From: Candidatus Firestoneibacteriota bacterium
Lineage (GTDB): Bacteria; Oederibacteriota; JAAXVQ01
DNA length: 8,951 nt
NCBI GenBank assembly: GCA_013335425.1
Contig: JAAXVQ010000060.1
Span: 1-8,951, forward strand
Direction: 5' to 3'
The position numbers and the translations under genes are program-made. Positions 1 to 5,297 of this stretch are shown here, piece after piece; the first letter of the stretch is position 1; each line of letters opens with the position of its first letter. The notes beneath the pieces are model-generated. The model saw nothing but the letters and a program-made list of their open reading frames with translations, was not told the origin of the DNA and ran no database searches.

Positions 1-9
1 ATTTCTTAA

Positions 10-74
10 CTAATATTTATTAGATTTTTAACTTACTGTCAATCATTATATGCGGCACCGGGGAAAAATTTTAA
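10..74 (-). promoter_or_regulatory. Candidate promoters for a gene beyond the left edge
   Basis: Reading leftwards on the minus strand there are two overlapping candidates. The first has a perfect TATAAT at 45-50 with TTAAAA (4/6 to TTGACA) at 69-74 and an 18-base spacer. The second has a perfect TTGACA at 37-42 followed after 17 bases by a poor -10, TAAATA (14-19). A perfect inverted repeat CTAATA-tt-TATTAG at 10-23 covers that second -10 and could be an operator. The region is AT-rich, lies downstream of the tRNA gene, and no coding sequence starts inside the window. Assignment is by eye only, and AT-rich DNA yields such matches by chance. Confidence 0.35.
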
Positions 75-83
75 AATCCCCCC
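60..83 (-). other. GGGG/CCCC inverted repeat downstream of tRNA-Gly
   Basis: G-run and C-run arms (60-63 and 78-83) flank a self-complementary A/T core, about 13 bases past the tRNA CCA end. It could be a 3' boundary hairpin for the accA-to-tRNA transcript. There is no T-run after it on the minus strand, so it is not a standard rho-independent terminator. No other terminator is visible before the window edge. Confidence 0.25.
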
Positions 84-95
84 GAAAGCATAACC

Positions 96-170
<75 letters not shown>

Positions 171-179
171 GTAATAACC

Positions 180-602
180 TTACTTTTTGCCCTGCGCGGA
201 CGGTTGCTCCGGCGCTCCGACGGCGATATGCGAGTCTGCAAACGCCTGCCGGACGGCCAGCATATCCTGATCATCGGCCCGGCCGCTTTTTAAAACCTTA
301 GCCAGCGCATCGGAAGCGTTCACATACACGACAATCCGGTCCGGTTCCAAGCGCGTCGTTTCCACATATTGCTTCAACGCGTTCAGATAGCGATGCAGGT
401 CTGCCAGCCGATCAGCCGGCAACGTCAGACGCTGCAATCGCGCCTCCATGATCTGGAGCGTACCCGTAAAACCCCAGTGCGCAATGTTGGGGATGTTGTA
501 TCCCAGCACGCCCATGGCCACCAGGATGACCACCAACCATACCAGGATCAAGCCGATGGTTTTCCCCAACGACTTTTTTTCCGCAACCTTGGGCATCATC
601 AT
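180..602 (-). CDS. Small single-pass membrane protein, unknown function (140 aa)
   Basis: I do not recognise the family. The protein has a short basic N-terminus (residues 1-14), one strong hydrophobic segment (about 15-35) and a hydrophilic remainder of about 100 residues. This pattern fits an inner-membrane anchor with a periplasmic or cytoplasmic tail. The tail has a helical, possibly coiled stretch (about 48-82), then a segment with predicted strand character (about 88-96), and ends in a charged, Gln/Lys-rich tail. Three consecutive ATG codons begin at 602. A GAGGAG ribosome site at 608-613 places the start at 602 or 599. An in-frame ATG at 653 would add 17 residues and overlap the upstream gene, but it has no such site. 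It is the last protein gene of the accA-amidase-GerMN group and is directly followed by tRNA-Gly, so an envelope role is likely but unproven. Confidence 0.75.
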   Translation of the reverse strand: MMMPKVAEKKSLGKTIGLILVWLVVILVAMGVLGYNIPNIAHWGFTGTLQIMEARLQRLTLPADRLADLHRYLNALKQYVETTRLEPDRIVVYVNASDALAKVLKSGRADDQDMLAVRQAFADSHIAVGAPEQPSAQGKK

Positions 603-607
603 CCCTG

Positions 608-613
608 CTCCTC
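608..613 (-). promoter_or_regulatory. RBS deciding the start of the 140-aa membrane protein
   Basis: GAGGAG lies 5 bases before the first of three tandem ATG codons (602) and 8 bases before the second (599). It sits just past the stop codon of the GerMN gene (628) and favours 602/599 over the upstream ATG at 653. Confidence 0.7.
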
Positions 614-627
614 GCACCCCGGTGAAG

Positions 628-1191
628 CTAGGGTTCCAAATCCTGATTGCCAAAGGGCCAGGCTAAAGCCACATGCCCGCTTAAGGTATCCGCCTCCGTG
701 CCGTTGATCAAGAACTTGACCTGACTGACATCGGAATAATTGGCCAGCAGCGTGGCTGCCAGCGAACGTACCGTGCGCCATTCGGAAGCTGCGCTGGCAT
801 GATTATACGTAACCCCCTGCTCCAAGTCAAGGATGAGGAGCCCGTTCTTGCGTAAAAAAGCATTGCGGAAACGCAGCGTGGCCGGCCAGAGGGTGACGGC
901 CGGGTCCGATGTCTTCTCGACCATCTTTTCCAAAATAGTTCGGATCTGCTCCGAAAACGACAAATGTTCCGGCAGACGAAAAGTGCGGCTGACGGTTTTG
1001 GACGCCGTGGGACTGAAAAATTTCAAGGTGATGGTTTCGGAACGCGGCCCCGATATGGGCGAGGTGCTGTTTTGGACGGCCGGCTGCCAGAAAAAAAAGT
1101 AAAAAACACTGCCGGCGGCGGCCAGCACCAACAATGCGGCCAGGACAAACAAAACCACGGCTCGACGGTTCGGCTGGGTGACAGGCGTCAT
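628..1191 (-). CDS. Membrane-anchored GerMN-domain protein (187 aa)
   Basis: The N-terminus carries a single hydrophobic anchor (about residues 11-35), then a Ser/Pro-rich linker (about 38-52), then a GerMN domain (about 53-182). Family hallmarks seen are the run from NGLLILDLEQGVTYNH (116-131), a following region matching the ASEWRTVRSLAATLLAN pattern (135-151), and VKFLINGTEADTLSGHVAL (158-176). GerMN domains were named from Bacillus germination protein GerM but are widespread in non-sporulating bacteria, often beside or fused to cell-wall hydrolases. Here the gene starts 3 bases after the stop of an amidase gene, with a GGAGGT ribosome site overlapping that stop. The two products probably act together in the periplasm, although the molecular role of GerMN remains unclear. 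No catalytic motif is visible. Nothing in the window suggests sporulation. Confidence 0.88.
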   Translation of the reverse strand: MTPVTQPNRRAVVLFVLAALLVLAAAGSVFYFFFWQPAVQNSTSPISGPRSETITLKFFSPTASKTVSRTFRLPEHLSFSEQIRTILEKMVEKTSDPAVTLWPATLRFRNAFLRKNGLLILDLEQGVTYNHASAASEWRTVRSLAATLLANYSDVSQVKFLINGTEADTLSGHVALAWPFGNQDLEP

Positions 1192-1194
1192 CGT

Positions 1195-1941
1195 TTACCT
1201 CCGGTCCAAAAAATCGCGGATGCCGGCCGCCAGGACTTTGGCCGCCTGGCGGCCTGCGATTTCAGATGCTTTCGCGCCTTCGGCGCCGGGCAGGGGCATT
1301 TCCACCAACACCGCCGGCGCCCGCACGCCGGTTAAGCCTCCCAAGGGAACTTCCTGCAGCCGTACTTCTGCGGCAGGGGATTCGCGGCCGGTTTCCCAGG
1401 CTTGCCCCAGCGTTTTGGCCAAGGACCGGCTCGCTGATTTCATCGCCGCCTGCGCCTCGTCCCACGGCACCGTACGGACATCGCCGGCTTGGGCGCGCCC
1501 GACCAAAGTTTTCAGGGCTTCATCCCGGCTCACGCGGTGGGTGAAAATGAAAACCGCGGGGTGTCCGGGTCCCGAGGCGCAAACATGCAGGCTCACGAAC
1601 ACCTGGGCATTTTTGGCATTGGCCAGGGTTTGCCGGGCGTTAAGGGAAACGGCTTGATCTTTGGTCCGGGTCAGCCAGACGCTCAAGCGGGCGTCGCGCG
1701 CGAGGAGACCTCTAAGTTCCTGACCCACCTTGAGGGCAAATTCTTTTTCTGCCGGACCGGCCGCGGAGAGTTTGAGTCCGGTGTCGTCCCCGCCATGCCC
1801 GGGGTCAACCACCACCGCGATTTTGGGGGTTGTCGTCTCCCCTGCGTCCGGCGACGCGCAAAACCCGGGTGAGGCCGCGCCCCACCCGGCCAGAAAAAAA
1901 AACACTCCGAGCCCTAAGAAACGCCTGGCGGCGGGCAACAT
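1195..1941 (-). CDS. N-acetylmuramoyl-L-alanine amidase (Amidase_3 family), 248 aa
   Basis: The product is predicted to be a secreted zinc enzyme that cuts the bond between N-acetylmuramic acid and L-alanine in peptidoglycan. A signal peptide (about residues 1-29) precedes an Amidase_3 domain (about 41-245). The DPGHGG motif (46-51) supplies zinc ligand His49, EKEFAL supplies Glu67, and SLHV supplies His119. APAVLVEM supplies the expected catalytic Glu214. Two usual motifs are altered: the Asn of the SxHxN motif is absent (SLHVCAS), and the GFLSN-like stretch normally after the catalytic Glu is replaced by PLPGAEG. The enzyme could be active with a modified active-site rim or weakened. No AMIN or SPOR targeting domain is present. 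Its ATG follows the accA stop by one base, implying coupled translation, and the GerMN gene follows directly. Confidence 0.9.
   Translation of the reverse strand: MLPAARRFLGLGVFFFLAGWGAASPGFCASPDAGETTTPKIAVVVDPGHGGDDTGLKLSAAGPAEKEFALKVGQELRGLLARDARLSVWLTRTKDQAVSLNARQTLANAKNAQVFVSLHVCASGPGHPAVFIFTHRVSRDEALKTLVGRAQAGDVRTVPWDEAQAAMKSASRSLAKTLGQAWETGRESPAAEVRLQEVPLGGLTGVRAPAVLVEMPLPGAEGAKASEIAGRQAAKVLAAGIRDFLDRR
1197..1202 (-). promoter_or_regulatory. RBS of the GerMN gene inside the amidase stop region
   Basis: GGAGGT is followed 5 bases later by the ATG at 1191. Its last base is shared with the TAA stop of the amidase gene (1195-1197). This arrangement supports coupled translation and the chosen start. 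Confidence 0.75.
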
Positions 1942-1942
1942 G

Positions 1943-2917
1943 CTAATTGCCGGCTTTCGGGAGGGTATCGAAAACGCCGATGGAACGGAACTTTTGGTAA
2001 CGCTTTTGCAGGAGCGCCTCGGTGGGCTGCGCTTGAAGATCGGGCAACACCCCGAGGAGATAACTCTTGACGCTTTGAATCATGGCGCCCTGGTCGCGAT
2101 GCGCGCCGCCCAGCGGTTCTGCAATAACATCCTCGATCACACCCAGGCGTTTCAAATCCGGAGCGGTCAAACGAAGAATTTCCGCGGCTTTGGGAGCTTG
2201 GGAACGGTCTTTCCATAAAATAGCCGCGCACCCCTCGGGGGTGATGACCGAATAAGAGGAATTTTGCAGCATGGCCACACGATCGCCGACCCCGATACCC
2301 AAAGCACCGCCGCTGCCGCCCTCGCCGATAATCACCACCACGATGGGAACGCGCAAGGTGGACATGTCGCGTAAATTATGGGCAATGGCCTCGGCCACGC
2401 CGCGTTCTTCGCCCTCCAAACCCGGAAAAGCGCCGGCCGTATCCACCAGAGTTACCACGGGAAGGTTGAATTTTTCCGCCAAACGCATCAGACGTAAAGC
2501 TTTGCGGTAGCCTTCGGGCAGGGGGAGACCGAAATTGTGCTTTAAATTTTCCTTGGTGTCTTTGCCCTTTTGCGTCCCCAACACCACGACCGGCCGGCCC
2601 TCCAACCACGCCAAACCGCCGACCAAGGCGCGATCATCGATAAACGCCCGATCCCCATGCAGTTCCACAAACTTGTCGAAAGCGCCCTGGATATAATCCA
2701 AGGTATGCGGACGCTGGGGATGCCGGCTCACCTGCACGATTTGCCAGGGTGAGAGATTTTTGTAAATGTCGCGGCGAAGATTCTCGGCCTTTTGCTCCAA
2801 GGTCGCGATTTCAGACTTGATGTCGAGCCGTTCTCCGGACAACAACCGCAACTCGGCGATCTTATTGTCCAGTTCCACAATGGCCTTTTCAAATTCCAGA
2901 TAAGTCTCAGTTGCCAT
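1943..2917 (-). CDS. accA: Acetyl-CoA carboxylase carboxyltransferase subunit alpha (324 aa)
   Basis: AccA pairs with AccD to form the carboxyltransferase that moves CO2 from carboxybiotin on AccB to acetyl-CoA, making malonyl-CoA for fatty-acid synthesis in the cytoplasm. A helical N-terminal region (about 1-55) is followed by family signatures in order: SRHPQRPHTLDYI (64-76), GDRAFIDDRALVGGLAWLEG (88-107), GTQKGKDTKEN (114-124), NFGLPLPEGYRKALRLM (128-144), VDTAGAFPG (158-166), GEGGSGGALGIGVGD (198-212), and YSVITPEGCAAILWKD (222-237). Length is close to the E. coli protein (about 319 residues). I chose ATG 2917 because the family starts near this point and a TATAAT promoter lies just upstream. 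The ATG at 2968 falls at the expected transcription start and would add unrelated residues. The Shine-Dalgarno AAGGAG (2931-2936) is 13 bases from the ATG, unusually far. No accD is visible in the window. Confidence 0.97.
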   Translation of the reverse strand: MATETYLEFEKAIVELDNKIAELRLLSGERLDIKSEIATLEQKAENLRRDIYKNLSPWQIVQVSRHPQRPHTLDYIQGAFDKFVELHGDRAFIDDRALVGGLAWLEGRPVVVLGTQKGKDTKENLKHNFGLPLPEGYRKALRLMRLAEKFNLPVVTLVDTAGAFPGLEGEERGVAEAIAHNLRDMSTLRVPIVVVIIGEGGSGGALGIGVGDRVAMLQNSSYSVITPEGCAAILWKDRSQAPKAAEILRLTAPDLKRLGVIEDVIAEPLGGAHRDQGAMIQSVKSYLLGVLPDLQAQPTEALLQKRYQKFRSIGVFDTLPKAGN

Positions 2918-2930
2918 GGTCGCTTGTGTT

Positions 2931-2936
2931 CTCCTT
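2931..2936 (-). promoter_or_regulatory. Far-spaced Shine-Dalgarno of accA
   Basis: AAGGAG sits 13 bases upstream of the accA ATG (2917), longer than the usual 5-9. No ATG, GTG or TTG lies in frame between them. Either initiation is inefficient or this match is not the site used. Confidence 0.45.
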
Positions 2937-2976
2937 GCTCCGCCGCCTGAAATACCCCGTTGCGGCAAAACGAGGG

Positions 2977-3006
2977 ATTATACCCTTGCTCCCGACCCGG
3001 CCGCAA
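2977..3006 (-). promoter_or_regulatory. Putative accA operon promoter
   Basis: A perfect TATAAT (2977-2982) is preceded after 18 bases by TTGCGG (3001-3006; 3/6 match to TTGACA). The expected transcript start is near 2970, about 53 bases before the accA ATG. The -10 hexamer is flanked by AGGG and CCCT, perfectly complementary arms that could mark a regulator site. The location directly after a weak terminator supports a separate transcription unit for accA and its followers. Confidence 0.6.
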
Positions 3007-3007
3007 G

Positions 3008-3048
3008 AAAAAATATGGGGTTTAAAAATAAGGCATTCACTTTAAACC
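3008..3048 (-). terminator. Weak terminator after the PorV-OmpA gene
   Basis: Perfect 8-base arms GGTTTAAA (3041-3048) and TTTAAACC (3019-3026) flank a 14-base loop. They are followed within a few bases by a six-T run (3008-3013) on the minus strand. The stem is AT-rich with only two G-C pairs, so termination may be partial. The same repeat could instead be an operator for the adjoining accA promoter. Confidence 0.4.
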
Positions 3049-3068
3049 GTCGGGTTGTCGCCGGTCGG

Positions 3069-5297
3069 CTATTTGGAAATGATCAACGTGATTTCGACCC
3101 GACGATTTTTAGCCAGGATCTGAGGGTCTGTGCCCAAGACCAAAGGTACCGACTTCCCCAGCCCCTTGACCTCCAGCAGCTCTGAAGGCACCTTTTCTTC
3201 CTCCACCAAATAGCGCATGACCATGTGGGCCCGGCTCAAGGAGAGGTCGTAATTGAAGGCATCGTCGCCGATTTCATCCGTATGCCCTTCTATCAGCACG
3301 CGCAGCTTGCGGCCGGCACCGGCCTTGATCAGATCTGCGGCTTTGTGCAGTTTGTCGAAGATGCCGGGCTGCAGCTCGGCTTTGTTGAACTCAAATAAAA
3401 TCTCTTCGAGTTTTACCCAGGTTTCACCCTCCGGCGGCTGCGGCAGCAGCATCACCGGGGTGATCCCCATGTCTGCCGCCTGCTGCCAAACATTGCCGAC
3501 CAAATCCTGCAGACGCAACACATAGGAAAATTTTTGGTTGAGGGACACCGGCTGTCCCTGTTCGTTGCACGCGTCCCAGGCCAGAGAGTCCGGCGGGTGC
3601 CCGTCGCCGGAATAGGTTCTCACCACTTTGCCCGAGATGGCGTCCACCACGTCAAAAGACCAGCCCTTAAATTTGATCTCGGGCTGCAAACGGAAACGAA
3701 ACACCACCTGTTCGGGCAGGCTTGCAGCCGTCGGGGCATACGCCTTGGTGCCGGCGTCGATCTGGGCCAACGGGGCGATGGACTTGATTTCGTTCCCCGC
3801 CTGGTCGCGGACTTGCAGGAGGTAATGGAACCCCTCGCGCACGGATACGCTGCGGTTGTTTTCGTCCTTCCCGTCCCAGGCAAAATCCTTGGGAAACGCG
3901 CCCACCCCCTGATATTTCCTAAGCACCTGACCCTCGGGACCGACGATGTCGATGGACCACGCCACGGCGTTCTCGCTCCCCTTGGGGTTGAACGTCACCC
4001 GCCCTGCGAAAATATCCCGCGGCAGGGCTTTCAATTGCGGCAGGCGCGTGATGGAAATCGGAAGAATTTCCCCGCGTTCTTCGTCCGAAAATCCGCGCCG
4101 GTCGGTGACCTGCAACGCATAAAGATAAAAACCTTCCAGGTCCGCCCGCTTTCCTTCAGCGTCCTTGCCGTCCCAAGTAATGCGCAGGGGCAGGCTTTGG
4201 GTTCCCGCATATTGGCGCACCGGATGGCCGGTGCGGTCGGTCAAGTGCAACTCCCAGCTTTCGACGCCGGCGGGTATTTTGCAGGTGGGAACAAAATCCG
4301 TTTCCTTGCCGGGTTCACCGTCCGGGTAGACCACTTGCCGGCTGATCAGGCGGACGCGCAGCTGCGGCGGGTCCAGGCGCGCCTGCTGCCCAAAATCATA
4401 TCCTACGGAGAGCTGGTGAACGGCGCCCAACAAACCCAGGGGTTTAAGCGCATAGTCCAGATGAATTTTCCGCCAACACACACCCAAGCCGCAAGTAAGC
4501 CAATCCCCCGTATCGGTGCCGTTATTGACCCCGGCGCGCAGGGCCAGCACATTCCCCAACCAGGCTTCGGTGCCCAGGGAAAACACCAGGCGGTCACCGG
4601 GTGTTGCGCGCACATCGCCTTCCACGGCCGCTTTGAGCCATTCTTCCCTTAAAATCTGAAAACCCGCACCGCCCCCAAACTGCAGCGGCGGGCTGTCGGC
4701 TTGGGAAGCAAACGCCCCCAGCATGCCCACGTTCTGAACTTGCGCCGCGAGGACCACTTTGCCGTTGTTAAGGAAATATTTAAGTCCGGCGTCGAGAGAA
4801 ATCCCCCAACTGCCTTCGGTGGCCAGCTGCAGCCGCAAAACGTTGAGCGCCCCCCCCACCGCCACGCAACGCCCCCACCTCCCGGCGTACCCGGCCCGCC
4901 CCGCCAAACCCCAAGCCGAATCGGAGGCCAGGGCGGAATCTTGAGTGGAATTGAAGGGCGGAACATTTAAAAAAGACAAGGCCGCGCCTACGGCACCCAG
5001 GTCGCCCAAGGGTTGGACGCCCCAGACCGAATCATAGGAGACGCCTTCCCACCACGCCAGGTGGCTGAAAAGCATTTGGGGGTTGACCGGTTCGGACATG
5101 CCCGCGGGATTGAAAAACAGGGACTCCCCGTCATTGCCGACGGCGGCATAAGCGCCGGACATGGCTGCGGACCTGGCTCCGGGATCGAAATGGAGAAAAT
5201 CCGCGCCCGTGCTCCCGGCGGAAGCCGCCCAAAGCGCCGCAGGCGACAACAGCCACACGCCTACCCCCAACTGCGCCAGCAACCGGCGGCTGCTCAT
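3069..5297 (-). CDS. PorV-like outer-membrane barrel fused to FlgD-Ig repeats and OmpA domain (742 aa)
   Basis: A signal peptide (about 1-26) is followed by a PorV/PorQ-type barrel domain (about 29-303). Its hallmarks are GADFLHFDPGARSAAMSGAY (31-50) and ESLFFNPAGM (58-67). Three FlgD-Ig-like modules follow (about 345-405, 440-505, 540-605), each with a WDGKD-like core (ITWDGKDAEG, FAWDGKDENN, LAWDACNEQG) and a final LQVxD-type strand. The C-terminus (about 625-742) is an OmpA domain with EGHTD (670-674), LSLSRA (685-690) and NRRVEI (731-736). Asp674 and Arg689 match the spacing of the residues that bind diaminopimelate in known OmpA domains. In Bacteroidota, PorV helps move T9SS cargo to the surface. 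A barrel carrying a peptidoglycan anchor through Ig spacers is unusual. ATG 5297 is chosen because its signal peptide begins there. It overlaps the upstream stop (ATGA), implying coupled translation. The in-frame ATG at 5450 lies deep in the other gene and encodes no signal peptide. Confidence 0.9.
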   Translation of the reverse strand: MSSRRLLAQLGVGVWLLSPAALWAASAGSTGADFLHFDPGARSAAMSGAYAAVGNDGESLFFNPAGMSEPVNPQMLFSHLAWWEGVSYDSVWGVQPLGDLGAVGAALSFLNVPPFNSTQDSALASDSAWGLAGRAGYAGRWGRCVAVGGALNVLRLQLATEGSWGISLDAGLKYFLNNGKVVLAAQVQNVGMLGAFASQADSPPLQFGGGAGFQILREEWLKAAVEGDVRATPGDRLVFSLGTEAWLGNVLALRAGVNNGTDTGDWLTCGLGVCWRKIHLDYALKPLGLLGAVHQLSVGYDFGQQARLDPPQLRVRLISRQVVYPDGEPGKETDFVPTCKIPAGVESWELHLTDRTGHPVRQYAGTQSLPLRITWDGKDAEGKRADLEGFYLYALQVTDRRGFSDEERGEILPISITRLPQLKALPRDIFAGRVTFNPKGSENAVAWSIDIVGPEGQVLRKYQGVGAFPKDFAWDGKDENNRSVSVREGFHYLLQVRDQAGNEIKSIAPLAQIDAGTKAYAPTAASLPEQVVFRFRLQPEIKFKGWSFDVVDAISGKVVRTYSGDGHPPDSLAWDACNEQGQPVSLNQKFSYVLRLQDLVGNVWQQAADMGITPVMLLPQPPEGETWVKLEEILFEFNKAELQPGIFDKLHKAADLIKAGAGRKLRVLIEGHTDEIGDDAFNYDLSLSRAHMVMRYLVEEEKVPSELLEVKGLGKSVPLVLGTDPQILAKNRRVEITLIISK

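Noticed and set aside
3534..4652. Plus-strand open frame of 372 codons
   Set aside because: It is opposite the PorV-OmpA gene, whose motifs are clear. The translation shows no recognisable domain and is typical of antisense GC-rich DNA.
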